Below, piece by piece: positions 6,179 to 15,632 of a DNA stretch of 64,000 nucleotides; position 1 is the stretch's first letter; every line of letters starts with the position of its first letter. Source of the stretch: Cyclobacteriaceae bacterium (GTDB lineage: Bacteria > Bacteroidota > Bacteroidia > Cytophagales > Cyclobacteriaceae). The notes beneath the pieces are model-generated. The model saw nothing but the letters and a program-made list of their open reading frames with translations, had not been told where the DNA came from and searched no databases. The position numbers and the translations under genes are program-made. The stretch is from assembly GCA_026003355.1 (NCBI GenBank), contig BPHC01000004.1, forward strand, positions 62,001 through 126,000, written 5' to 3'.

Positions 6179-9166
6179 ATGTACATCAACTGCCACACGT
6201 ATTACAGTTTTCAGTACGGCACCCTGTCGGTGGAAGAGCTGGTGCAGGAAGCCCGGCGATGCGGAGTGCAACGGCTGGCGCTTACCGAAATCAACAATAC
6301 GGCCTCTTACATCGAAATGCTGCGCACAAAGGGCAATCTGGAGGTGGCCGTGGGCGTAGACGTACGCAATGAAGCCGCCCCGCAGGAGTGCCTGTACATT
6401 ATGCTCGCAAAAAACAACAAGGGGTTTGAGTGCCTTAATCGTTTTCTGTCGTACCACCTGGCCAGTGGCAAACCTTTCGCCCCTCGTGCGCCTGAGGTGC
6501 AGCACACCGCAGTAATTTATCCCTTAGGCCGGTGCGAACCGGAAACCCTGCGCCCCAACGAATACATAGGGGTTGGGTTGCATCAGCTCAACGCTTACCA
6601 GCGGCTTGCGGCACGCCGGCAAATGCCCGGCAGGTTTGTGTTGTGGCATCCGGTAACTTTCGCTTCGCTGCATCACCACACCCTGCACCGCCTGCTGCGC
6701 GCCATGCACCATAACACGGTAATCAGCAAACTAACCCCACAGCTTCTGGCCCGCCCCAACCAGATCATGCTACCCATGGAAGAGCTTCGCAAAAGGCTTG
6801 CTGACTTCCCCGAGCTTATACGCAACACCGAAGCGCTGCTCGAATCGTGTGCCCTTGCTTTTGAGCTGGGCACCGACAAAAACAAAAAGCACGTTACCGG
6901 AAGCACTGCCAGCGACTGGGACATGCTGGTTACCCTTGCATGGGAGGGGTTTCAGCAGCGATACGATGCAGCCAACCCCACCTTGCGCGAGCGCTTTCAG
7001 CGCGAACTCAGCATTATACGCCAAAAAAATTTCTGTGCCTACTACCTCATTGCTCACGACCTGATTGCGTTTGCCCGCAGCCGGAATTTTGAGTATGTGG
7101 GCCGGGGTAGCGGAGCCAACAGCATGGTAGCCTACTGCCTGGGCATAACCGGTGTAGACCCCGTAGAACTGGACCTGTATTTTGAGAGATTTCTTAACCC
7201 GGAACGATCTTCTCCACCCGACTTCGACATTGATTTTTCCTGGAAACACCGCGATGCGGTATACGAATATCTTTTCAGTCGGTATGGCAAAGACCATGTT
7301 TGCCTGCTGGGTACCCACGTAACTTACCAGAGCCGGGCCGTGCTGCGCGAACTCGGTAAGGTGTTCGGGCTGCCAAAAAACGAAATTGATGCCCTGGTAC
7401 ATGAGCCCGAACGCTACCGCCACAACGATCATATTACAGAACTCATTTGCCGTTATGCAGAGCGCATACACAACTTTCCTTCGGGTTTATCCATACATGC
7501 CGGCGGGGTGCTCATTACCGAACTGCCCATCTATGCATATACGGCCACTTCAGTGCCACCCAAAGGGCTGCCGGTATCGCACTTCGATATGCACGGCGCT
7601 GAAGATATGGGCATTTACAAGTTCGACATCCTGAGCCAGCGCGGACTGGGCCACATTCGCGACAGCATCCGCATCATTAAACAAAACCGCAACATCGATG
7701 TGAACATTAACCGCTTGAGCGAGTTTAAAAACGATGAAAAAATCAAGCAGCTTTTGCGCACCGGCCGCACCATGGGATGTTTTTACGTAGAGTCGCCTGC
7801 CATGCGCATGCTGCTGGCCAGGCTGCAATGCGAAGACTACCTTACACTGGTAGCCGCAAGCTCCATCATCCGCCCGGGAGTGGCACGGTCGGGCATGATG
7901 CGCACCTACATAGAGCGTTTCCATGCCGTGCGCAACGGTAAAACCTATGCCTCCATCCACCCCATGATGGACGAACTGCTGCGCGAAACCTATGGCGTAA
8001 TGGTGTACCAGGAAGATGTAATTAAAGTGGCCCATTACTTTGCCGGACTTACACTGGCCGAAGCCGATGTGCTGCGCAGGGGAATGTCGGGGAAGTACCG
8101 GTCGCGCGAAGAGTTTCAACGCATTAAAGACAAGTTTTTCAGTAATTGCCGGCAGCGGGGTTATGCCGAACCGGTAATTGAGCGGGTATGGTATGAAATA
8201 GAAAGTTTTTCGGGATACTCGTTTGCCAAGGGGCACTCGGCCAGCTATGCGGTAGAAAGCTACCAGAGCCTCTACCTTAAAGCCCACTACCCGCTGGAGT
8301 TCATGGTGGCGGTAATCAACAACTTCGGGGGGTTTTACAAAACCGAGTTTTACCTGCACGAGGCACGCATGCTGGGCGCACAGGTAGAAGCTCCCTGCAT
8401 AAACCACAGCCAATATCAAACCATTATTGCAGGCACCACCATTTACCTGGGCTTTGTTCACATTAAAGGCCTTGAAACCCGGCTGGCGCAACACATTGCC
8501 GAAGAGCGGCAACACAGCGGCTGGTTCAAAAGTCTGAACGACTTTTTGAAAAGGGTGGATGCCCCGCTGGAACAAACCCGCCTGCTTATTCGTATCGGTG
8601 CCTTTCGGTTTACCGGAAAGTCGCGGCAACAACTGTTGTGGGAAGCGCTATTGTACTTTAGCCAGGGGCGCACCCGCACACCCGCGCCTGAACTATTCGA
8701 TACCGAACCAGCCGACTGCCCGCTTCCGGCATTGGAGCGCAACGCGGTAGAAGATGCTTTTGATGAAATTGAACTACTGGGCTTTCCGTTGTGCAACCCG
8801 TTTGCTCTGGTAAGTCCGGTGCAGGTTACACATCTGGCAAAAGATTTGCCCGGCAACGCCGGCAAAAAAGTGTGCCTGCTGGGGTACGTGGTAACCGTAA
8901 AAACCACCTACACGGTGAAAGGAGAGGGCATGTACTTCGGCACCTTTTACGACAAGGAGGGCCAGGTGTTCGATACGGTTCACTTTCCGGATGTGGCGCG
9001 AACATATCCGTTTCGCGGGCGTGGCTTTTACCGTATTACCGGCAAGGTAGCCGAAGATTTCGGGGTGTACACCATAGAGGTGCAGCACATGGAAAAAATA
9101 CCCATGCTAAACAAGCATACCGAAACACACTTTGTGGAAGATATGCCCTTCGCCTCGGCCGATTAA
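6179..9166 (+). CDS. DNA polymerase III alpha subunit paralogue (error-prone DnaE2/ImuC-like)
   Basis: A 995-residue C-family polymerase, shorter than replicative DnaE (about 1150-1200). It has an N-terminal PHP domain (about 1-200), then the palm with PPDFDIDF containing catalytic aspartates, VGRGSGANSMVAYCLGIT, and the finger segments SGLSIHAGGVLIT, YGVMVYQEDV and SGYSFAKGHSASYA. A C-terminal OB-fold region (LLGYVVTVKTTYTVKGEGMYFGTFYD) follows. The PHP metal ligands look degenerate: NCHTYYSF and LALTEINN replace the usual HxH and TDH patterns. In Bacteroidota a second, shorter DnaE is common and is tied to damage-induced synthesis, but the usual ImuA/ImuB-type partners are not adjacent here. 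Start is the ATG at 6179. It converges on the S10 peptidase gene. Confidence 0.85.
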   Translation: MYINCHTYYSFQYGTLSVEELVQEARRCGVQRLALTEINNTASYIEMLRTKGNLEVAVGVDVRNEAAPQECLYIMLAKNNKGFECLNRFLSYHLASGKPFAPRAPEVQHTAVIYPLGRCEPETLRPNEYIGVGLHQLNAYQRLAARRQMPGRFVLWHPVTFASLHHHTLHRLLRAMHHNTVISKLTPQLLARPNQIMLPMEELRKRLADFPELIRNTEALLESCALAFELGTDKNKKHVTGSTASDWDMLVTLAWEGFQQRYDAANPTLRERFQRELSIIRQKNFCAYYLIAHDLIAFARSRNFEYVGRGSGANSMVAYCLGITGVDPVELDLYFERFLNPERSSPPDFDIDFSWKHRDAVYEYLFSRYGKDHVCLLGTHVTYQSRAVLRELGKVFGLPKNEIDALVHEPERYRHNDHITELICRYAERIHNFPSGLSIHAGGVLITELPIYAYTATSVPPKGLPVSHFDMHGAEDMGIYKFDILSQRGLGHIRDSIRIIKQNRNIDVNINRLSEFKNDEKIKQLLRTGRTMGCFYVESPAMRMLLARLQCEDYLTLVAASSIIRPGVARSGMMRTYIERFHAVRNGKTYASIHPMMDELLRETYGVMVYQEDVIKVAHYFAGLTLAEADVLRRGMSGKYRSREEFQRIKDKFFSNCRQRGYAEPVIERVWYEIESFSGYSFAKGHSASYAVESYQSLYLKAHYPLEFMVAVINNFGGFYKTEFYLHEARMLGAQVEAPCINHSQYQTIIAGTTIYLGFVHIKGLETRLAQHIAEERQHSGWFKSLNDFLKRVDAPLEQTRLLIRIGAFRFTGKSRQQLLWEALLYFSQGRTRTPAPELFDTEPADCPLPALERNAVEDAFDEIELLGFPLCNPFALVSPVQVTHLAKDLPGNAGKKVCLLGYVVTVKTTYTVKGEGMYFGTFYDKEGQVFDTVHFPDVARTYPFRGRGFYRITGKVAEDFGVYTIEVQHMEKIPMLNKHTETHFVEDMPFASAD

Positions 9167-9190
9167 TATGGTAATCTGGTGGTAATAAAG

Positions 9191-9221
9191 CGGCAACTGC
9201 GGGCAAAGCCCGCAGTTGCCG
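9191..9221. terminator. Perfect 14-bp inverted repeat between convergent genes
   Basis: CGGCAACTGCGGGC, an AAA loop and the exact complement form a very stable hairpin in the 78-base gap between the polymerase gene and the S10 peptidase gene. There is no strong T run on either side, so it may stop transcription from both sides only in part, or protect 3' ends. Confidence 0.6.
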
Positions 9222-9244
9222 GATCAGATAGCTGCATTTATTGT

Positions 9245-10717
9245 TTAGTACTTTGCCGGCTGGCCCTTCTTCGGAATTGTTTTCAGAATAAAGTCGCGCA
9301 GGTGGTCGTTGGCCGTAGCCAGGTCTTCTTCGCGCAGGTACATCATATGGCCACTGCGGTAGCCCTCAAAACGGAACCGGTTTCTGAACTTACCGCCCGG
9401 ATCAAGCTGCCACATAGTGTACTTGGCTTCAAAGTATGTGGTGGCACCATCGTAATAACCGCACTGAAACATAACGTTCAGATACGGGTTTTGGGCCATG
9501 GCCTGGCGCAGGTTTATACCGGTATTGTCGTTCGAGCGATCCCACGGGTGCACCGGCCCGAACATATTGTATTTTACATCGGTTTTGTATTTCAGCACCT
9601 CGCGCAGGTAATAGTTAATGGCCGGTGTAAACGAATGCAGCCAGGAGGTGAGTTCAGCGGCATAATCGGGGCGCTCGCCTGCATCTTTCCGGTCTATACC
9701 CAGGTAGCGCGAATCTAACCGGCCCACGGTATAACCCTTATCGCGCAGCAGTTCTTTCCAGAAAAAAGAAGTGGGCACATCGAGGTTGTGCTGGAGGATG
9801 ACTTTTTCAGACAGGCCGGAATAGTAAGCCATTTTAGCGGCAATTTGTTTGCGTTTGTTGTCGTCCAGAAAACCGCCGCGGGCAATAGCCGGTATGAGTT
9901 CGTTAATGGTAAATTCCTCTACTTCGGGTAACAGGTCGGTAAGGTCTCTTCGCTGCAGATCGGGTGCAAGGGCTTTCTGGTACCAGGCGGCAGCAGCAAA
10001 ATAAGGCAGGCGGTTGGCCGCTTCTATCTGCGGGCCCCGATCCAGGCCCAGTTCAGTGGGCGATACCAGTATTACACCGTTCAGGTACATCCATTGGGCA
10101 TTCTGCAATTCCAGCGCCAAGCCCGAAACCCGCGTGGTGCCATAGCTTTCGCCAATGAGGTACTTGGGCGACTGCCAGCGGTTTTTGCGGGTTACAAAGG
10201 TAGTAAGCCACTCGGCCAGGTACTTAATATCGGCATTTACACCAAAAAACTCTTCGCGTTTGGCATCTTTATCCAGTATTCGCGAATAGCCCGTGTTTAC
10301 GGGATCGATGTACACAATATCGGCAACATCTAAAATACTGTGGGGATTGTCTTTAATGCCATACGGCTGAACCGGATATCCTTCCGAATCAATTTCCAGC
10401 ACCTTGGGTCCGGTATAAGCAATGTGCATCCATACCGATGCCGAGCCTGGTCCACCGTTAAACGAAAAGATTATCGGGCGTGAAGCACGGTCTTTCACAT
10501 CCGAACGCTCATAGTAGGTGTAAAAAAGCGAAGCCACCACCTTGCCTTCGGCATTCCACACCGGCTGGGTGCCCGCAGTAGCCGTATATGGAACCGGCTT
10601 TCCCTTTATTATTACCTGGTGCTGTGTGGTTACAGCCGACTCGGCCTCGAGCTGGCGCTGCGCCTGCGCAACCCCTGCTGCCAGCACCAGAACGGTAAGG
10701 GTAAAGATTCTTTTCAT
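9245..10717 (-). CDS. S10 family serine carboxypeptidase-like peptidase, exported
   Basis: 490 residues with a signal peptide (MKRIFTLTVLVLAAGVAQAQ). The alpha/beta-hydrolase core shows the oxyanion segment FSFNGGPGSAS (about 85-94) and the nucleophile elbow GESYGT with Ser near residue 191. The catalytic His lies in YRSGHMMYLR near residue 458, and an Asp is expected around the QCGYYDGAT region. These are the landmarks of family S10 carboxypeptidases, which remove C-terminal residues at acidic pH. Here it would act in the periplasm or outside, feeding peptide use along with the nearby S46 and M28 peptidases. Divergent from the GH127 gene. Confidence 0.88.
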   Translation of the reverse strand: MKRIFTLTVLVLAAGVAQAQRQLEAESAVTTQHQVIIKGKPVPYTATAGTQPVWNAEGKVVASLFYTYYERSDVKDRASRPIIFSFNGGPGSASVWMHIAYTGPKVLEIDSEGYPVQPYGIKDNPHSILDVADIVYIDPVNTGYSRILDKDAKREEFFGVNADIKYLAEWLTTFVTRKNRWQSPKYLIGESYGTTRVSGLALELQNAQWMYLNGVILVSPTELGLDRGPQIEAANRLPYFAAAAWYQKALAPDLQRRDLTDLLPEVEEFTINELIPAIARGGFLDDNKRKQIAAKMAYYSGLSEKVILQHNLDVPTSFFWKELLRDKGYTVGRLDSRYLGIDRKDAGERPDYAAELTSWLHSFTPAINYYLREVLKYKTDVKYNMFGPVHPWDRSNDNTGINLRQAMAQNPYLNVMFQCGYYDGATTYFEAKYTMWQLDPGGKFRNRFRFEGYRSGHMMYLREEDLATANDHLRDFILKTIPKKGQPAKY

Positions 10718-10894
10718 AGCGAAAAAATTTTTTCAGTAAGTACGCCAAATCAGGCCTACCCTTATACGGGTTTGTGTTAAGCGGCCGAAAAAAAGCCGGA
10801 TGCGGTATGAGCTGAAAAAAGCCTGCAACCATTGGTACGGAATATCTATTGCTTTGCCACAGATTACCGTACCTTATGTAAAAATTTTAATCTT

Positions 10895-13255
10895 ATGCGG
10901 TTTTGGGTTGCCTTCCTGGTTTTGCTGCTTACCTCTTTCCTGCTTGCAGGTCAGTCGTACGCCCCCGAAAGAAATCATCCTGCCATACGTATTAAGCCGA
11001 TGGTAAAGCCTGCGGCCTATGCTTTTCCGTTGTGGCAGGTAAAACTGCTGCCCGGCAGCCCGTTTCACCAGGCGCGGCTTCGCGACTCCGCCTATTTGCT
11101 GTCGCTGGAGCCCGACCGGTTGCTGCATCGTTTCCACCTGCACGCCGGTTTGCCGGTTAAGGGCGAGATATACCGGGGTTGGGAAAGCGAGGGCCTGTCG
11201 GGTCACACCCTGGGGCACTACCTTTCTGCCTGTGCCCTGATGTATGCCGCTACCGGTGCCGAAGAATTTAAAAATCGCACCGCCTACATTGTGCACGAAC
11301 TGGAACGCTGCCAGCAAGCCCGCGGCACGGGCTACGTGGGCGCCATTCCCAATGAAGATTCAATTTTCTATAATGTAAAGCGCGGCATCATCAAATCGGC
11401 CGGTTTCGATCTGAACGGAGGCTGGTCGCCCTGGTATACCGTGCATAAAATTATGGCCGGACTTGCCGATGTGTATGTGCACACGGGTAACGCAAAAGCC
11501 CTTCAAATTTTAAAAGGCATGGCCAACTGGACTATGGATATTGTTGGCGGACTAACCTCCGAACAGCAGGAAGCCATGCTGCAGTGCGAATATGGCGGCA
11601 TGAACGATGTACTGGTGCACGTGTATGAATTAACCGGAGATAAAAAATACCTGGACCTTTCTTACCGGTTTCACGACAAATTTGTTCTTGACGAGCTGGC
11701 GCAGCAACACGATGTAATGCCGGGCAAACATGCCAACACCAACATCCCAAAAGTTACAGGTTGCGTACGCAGGTACCTGCACACCGCTTCGGAATCCGAC
11801 AAAACAATTGGAACATTTTTCTGGAATACCATGGTTAATCACCACACCTATGTAATTGGCGGAAACAGCAATTACGAGTACTGCGGTGAACCTGGCAAAC
11901 TTAACGACCGCCTGAGCGACAACACCTGCGAAACCTGCAATACTTACAACATGTTAAAGTTAACCCGTATGTTATTTGGCCTTAAGCCCTCTGCCCGGCT
12001 GGGCGATTACTACGAGCGTGCCCTGTACAACCACATTCTGGCATCGCAGCATCCGCACACCGGCATGATGTGCTACTTCATTCCGCTGCGCATGGGCGCC
12101 CGCAAAACTTTCAGCTCACCATTCCACACGTTTACCTGCTGCGTAGGCAGCGGCATGGAAAACCACGTAAAATACAACGAAGCCATTTACTTTGAAGGAG
12201 ACGATGGAAGCCTGCTGGTAAATCTGTTTATTCCTTCTGAACTGACGTGGAAAGAGCGCGGCCTAACCATAAAACAGGAAACCCGTTTTCCGCAAGAGGG
12301 AAGCGTTGAATTCAGCTTTACCGCTTCAAAGCCGGCAGAGCTTTTAATCAAAATCAGAAAACCGGGATGGGTTACAGGCAATATGGATCTGACTGTTAAC
12401 GGAAAGAAAATTACCCCATTGGCCGGTACCGATGGCTTTCTTACCATACGCCGCAAATGGAAAACCGGAGACCGCCTGTCTCTGCTTATGCCCATGGAAC
12501 TTCATACGGAGTCTTTGCCCGATAATGCCAACCGCATAGCTATATTGTATGGCCCGGTTGTACTGGCCGGTGTGCTGGGCAAAGAAATGCCCGACCCCGT
12601 GTACGGCACCACGGTATTGCTTACCGACAACCGCGATGTAAAAAGCTGGATAAAACCTGCCGGTAGCGAACCCCTCGCTTTTCAAACCCACCAGGTGGCC
12701 CGTCCGCATGACGTAAAGCTGATTCCGTTTTACTCGGTTTACGATGACTATTACAATGTGTATTGGGATTTCTTTACCACAGACGACTGGGCCAGGCGCC
12801 AGCAGGCTTACGAAGCCGAAAAGAAAAGACAGCAGGCAATTGAGGCGAGAACCATAGACGTGATACGCCTGGGCGAAATGCAACCCGAACGCGACCACAA
12901 CCTGCGTGCCTCCGAGCGTTCATACGCCAGCCAGGCGCTGGGCCGAACAGGGCGTGAGGTAAGGCTTGGCGGATATTTTGAATTTGACATGAAAACACAC
13001 CCCGAAAAAGACAACACTCTGCTGTGCACTTATCTGGGTGATGACCGGAACCGGGTTTTTGATTTTCTGGTTGACAGCGTAAAGATTGCTACCCAGGAAC
13101 TTGCCGGCGGGGAGAGTCAGCGGTTTTTTGATGTGGAGTATGCCATACCCGCTGAATTAACGCGGGGTAAAGAAAAGGTAACCGTGCGGGTACAGGCCCA
13201 TGCAGGCAAAACCGCAGGCCGGGTGTTTGGATGCAGAACCCTGATTACTGAATAG
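10895..13255 (+). CDS. Glycoside hydrolase family 127 (beta-L-arabinofuranosidase-type), exported
   Basis: About 786 residues. Start chosen at 10895 because it gives a clean signal peptide (MRFWVAFLVLLLTSFLLAGQ). The alpha/alpha-barrel shows GHTLGHYLSACALMYAATG, GWSPWYTVHKIMAGL and YGGMNDVLVHVYELTGD. The catalytic/zinc region is NTCETCNTYNMLKLTRMLF plus FTCCVGSGMENH: the Glu and three Cys of GH127 (formerly DUF1680) are all present. Characterised members release L-arabinofuranose from plant glycans and glycoproteins. A C-terminal extension (after about 620) includes a beta-sandwich. No SusC/D pair is adjacent, so it is not in a classic polysaccharide-utilisation locus. Confidence 0.88.
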   Translation: MRFWVAFLVLLLTSFLLAGQSYAPERNHPAIRIKPMVKPAAYAFPLWQVKLLPGSPFHQARLRDSAYLLSLEPDRLLHRFHLHAGLPVKGEIYRGWESEGLSGHTLGHYLSACALMYAATGAEEFKNRTAYIVHELERCQQARGTGYVGAIPNEDSIFYNVKRGIIKSAGFDLNGGWSPWYTVHKIMAGLADVYVHTGNAKALQILKGMANWTMDIVGGLTSEQQEAMLQCEYGGMNDVLVHVYELTGDKKYLDLSYRFHDKFVLDELAQQHDVMPGKHANTNIPKVTGCVRRYLHTASESDKTIGTFFWNTMVNHHTYVIGGNSNYEYCGEPGKLNDRLSDNTCETCNTYNMLKLTRMLFGLKPSARLGDYYERALYNHILASQHPHTGMMCYFIPLRMGARKTFSSPFHTFTCCVGSGMENHVKYNEAIYFEGDDGSLLVNLFIPSELTWKERGLTIKQETRFPQEGSVEFSFTASKPAELLIKIRKPGWVTGNMDLTVNGKKITPLAGTDGFLTIRRKWKTGDRLSLLMPMELHTESLPDNANRIAILYGPVVLAGVLGKEMPDPVYGTTVLLTDNRDVKSWIKPAGSEPLAFQTHQVARPHDVKLIPFYSVYDDYYNVYWDFFTTDDWARRQQAYEAEKKRQQAIEARTIDVIRLGEMQPERDHNLRASERSYASQALGRTGREVRLGGYFEFDMKTHPEKDNTLLCTYLGDDRNRVFDFLVDSVKIATQELAGGESQRFFDVEYAIPAELTRGKEKVTVRVQAHAGKTAGRVFGCRTLITE

Positions 13256-13286
13256 ATTGAATTTTACGCACAAATCTGGATAAACT

Positions 13287-13403
13287 TTAGAAATTGCTCT
13301 TTCCGGCGGCATTAGGGCCTACAATAAATGTTCTGTATTGAAGTTCAATATCAACCTTTCCGAAATTCTTCCAGTTTACCAGCCAGATTTTTGATATTCG
13401 CAT
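13287..13403 (-). pseudogene. 38-residue remnant of an AAA-type (AAA_15/21-like) ATPase N-terminus
   Basis: Immediately after the S46 gene (7 bases) a short frame starts MRISKIWLVNWKNF and reaches a Walker A motif, VGPNAAGKSNF, then stops. Start, strand 1, FxNF-type second strand and P-loop are exactly how SMC-like/OLD-like AAA ATPases of several hundred residues begin. Walker B and everything after Ser-Asn-Phe is gone. I read it as the 5' stump of a deleted gene. It is too short to be functional. An alternative is chance, but 38 residues matching in order make that unlikely. Confidence 0.6.
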
Positions 13404-13410
13404 AGATATC

Positions 13411-15564
13411 TCATTTTAAAGATAGCTCTTTAATAATATTTCCGGCACCTCCAAGCTTATCTATGCACCACAGCACATAGCGTATGTCCACACAAATGGT
13501 GCGGTTCAGGTTGCTGTCGAAGGCAATTTTGTGGCTCAGGGCTTCGTAGTTGCCGTCAAAAGCAAGGCCTATCAGCTCTCCGTTGCCGTTCAGTACAGGC
13601 GAGCCGGAATTGCCTCCGGTAATATCGTTGCTGGTAATAAAACAAACCACCAGGTCGTTTAGGCGATTGTCTTTGTACTGACCAAAATCTTTTTTCCGCG
13701 CAGCGGTAATCAGCGCCTCCGGCAGGTCGAATTCATAATCGCCGGGCTTGTACTTTTCGAGCACGCCGGTCATGGTGCACACATAATCATACATCACCGC
13801 ATCGCGAGGCCGGTACGGTTTAACACTGCCGTAGCTTAGCCGCATGGTAAAATTGGCATCGGGGTAGGTTACCCGTGCAGGGTCCATCTGCATGAGCCCT
13901 CTCATATACAGCCGGCCCAGGTCGTTTATGCGATAGGTAAACGCATTGGCCATGTTGGCATACCGGGTGTTATAATTTTTTAAGAATGCCGACACATAGC
14001 GGTAGGCCGGATCGTTTTGTAACGTGGAAGAGTCGGGGTTGCTGATAAATGCGTTCCATCGGCCGTCGTCCAGTATGAGGGTTTTTGAAAACACATCGGC
14101 AGCAAAACGGCTGCATGCCGAGTCTTCGGCAGGGTTGCCATAGGTAGCCGAGAGCCAGTTGTAAAAATCTTTCGGATGCTGGTCGGCTGCAATATCGGTA
14201 TAGAACATCCGGCAGATAGCCGCCAGAATGCGCTCGTCCGATGCCCTGTTTTCATTTTCCAGGAATGCCCGGCGCGCACGCGAAAGGTTATCGGCAAGAC
14301 GGCTTATTTCTTCGGCCTTTACAGGTTCAGATGTAAGGGCGCGTTCCATCGCCACCAGCGCAGCCGCAAAGGCAGCGAGCGGAGAGCCCAGTATTCCCTC
14401 GTTTAAATAAATACGGTGTTTGGCATAGGGTGTCCAGGCGGCATAGGCCTGCTCATATTCATGCATCAGGTTTTCATATTCCGCTTTTCCCTGGGCCCAC
14501 CGGGTAAACCTTTCTTCAACGGATTTTTTCTGTCCGTATACATTGTACTTAAGCAATTGTCTGGCTTCGCCATCAAAAAACTTCCAGTAATTGGCTATGG
14601 CGGCATAGGCCGATGCCAGCTTAAGCCGCACGGCCGGGTCCTTCTTCATTTCTTCCATCATGTACTGTAAGCGCACTTCGCGCAAACGTACAATAGCCGG
14701 GTTTTCCACATCGGTTTTAAGTTTTACACCAAACGATGTTTCGTACCGGTTGGTGCTGCCCGGATACCCGATTACCATGGCAAAGTCGTCTTCCTTTACT
14801 CCCTTTAGTGATATGGGCAGATAGTACTTTGGCTTAAGCGGTAGGTTGTCGGGCGAATAGGGTGCGGGCTTTCCGTCTTTGCCGCTGTAAACCCTGAATA
14901 CGGCAAAATCGCCCGTATGGCGCGGCCACTCCCAGTTGTCGGTATCACCGCCAAACTTGCCAACGCTTTCCGAAGGGGTGCCCACCAGCCGCACATCGCG
15001 GTAGCGCTCATAGACAAAAAGCAAAAACTGGTTGCCCCGGTAAAAGGGCACTACGCGGGCCTCGTACCCTGTACCTTCCGTGGCGGTTTTAACGATGCGC
15101 TGCGATGCCGCCTGAAGTGCCTGGTTCCACGCTTCACCTTCAAGCCCTTTAAGTTCGTTCACAACTTTATCGGTAACATCTTCAATGCGTACCAGAAACT
15201 GCACCGACAGGCCCGGTGCAGGTATTTCATCGGCTTTTGTTTTTGCCCAGAAACCATCGCGCAGGTAATTTTTTTCTACCGTGCTGGCAGCAGCAATGGC
15301 GCTGTAGCCACAATGATGATTGGTAAATATCAGCCCTTCACGGCTTACCACTTCACCGGTGCAGCCCCCGCCAAAAATTACAATGGCATCTTTCAGGCTG
15401 GCCTTATTCATGCTGTATATCTGTTCCCTGCTTAGCTTAAGGCCCTTTTTCACCATGTCGTTGTACACCTTATCGCCCAGCAGGTACAGCACCCACATGC
15501 CTTCATCGGCCCGGGCAATGAGTGTAAAAAACAATAACACCAGGATTACAAATCTGTTTTTCAT
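13411..15564 (-). CDS. S46 family dipeptidyl-peptidase (DPP7/DPP11-type)
   Basis: 717 residues, signal peptide MKNRFVILVLLFFTLIARA followed by DEGMW, the conserved mature N-terminus that caps the active site. The chymotrypsin-fold triad is visible: His in FTNHHCGYSAI (about 80), Asp in the DNWEWPRHTGDF region (about 225), Ser in GGNSGSPVLNGNGELIG (about 650). The residue that sets P1 preference lies in LAFDGN. A Gly here is typical of DPP7 (hydrophobic P1), whereas DPP11 has Arg, so I infer DPP7-like specificity. It releases dipeptides from the N-terminus of oligopeptides in the periplasm. Confidence 0.92.
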   Translation of the reverse strand: MKNRFVILVLLFFTLIARADEGMWVLYLLGDKVYNDMVKKGLKLSREQIYSMNKASLKDAIVIFGGGCTGEVVSREGLIFTNHHCGYSAIAAASTVEKNYLRDGFWAKTKADEIPAPGLSVQFLVRIEDVTDKVVNELKGLEGEAWNQALQAASQRIVKTATEGTGYEARVVPFYRGNQFLLFVYERYRDVRLVGTPSESVGKFGGDTDNWEWPRHTGDFAVFRVYSGKDGKPAPYSPDNLPLKPKYYLPISLKGVKEDDFAMVIGYPGSTNRYETSFGVKLKTDVENPAIVRLREVRLQYMMEEMKKDPAVRLKLASAYAAIANYWKFFDGEARQLLKYNVYGQKKSVEERFTRWAQGKAEYENLMHEYEQAYAAWTPYAKHRIYLNEGILGSPLAAFAAALVAMERALTSEPVKAEEISRLADNLSRARRAFLENENRASDERILAAICRMFYTDIAADQHPKDFYNWLSATYGNPAEDSACSRFAADVFSKTLILDDGRWNAFISNPDSSTLQNDPAYRYVSAFLKNYNTRYANMANAFTYRINDLGRLYMRGLMQMDPARVTYPDANFTMRLSYGSVKPYRPRDAVMYDYVCTMTGVLEKYKPGDYEFDLPEALITAARKKDFGQYKDNRLNDLVVCFITSNDITGGNSGSPVLNGNGELIGLAFDGNYEALSHKIAFDSNLNRTICVDIRYVLWCIDKLGGAGNIIKELSLK

Positions 15565-15632
15565 GCAGCTGGTTTTAATGGTTGGCGCAATTTATGAAAA
15601 GAATCCGTGCATATATCGCATTCACCATGGCT

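Noticed and set aside
7550-8632. 360-codon minus-strand open frame
   Set aside because: It is a shadow of the polymerase gene with no domain or signal of its own.
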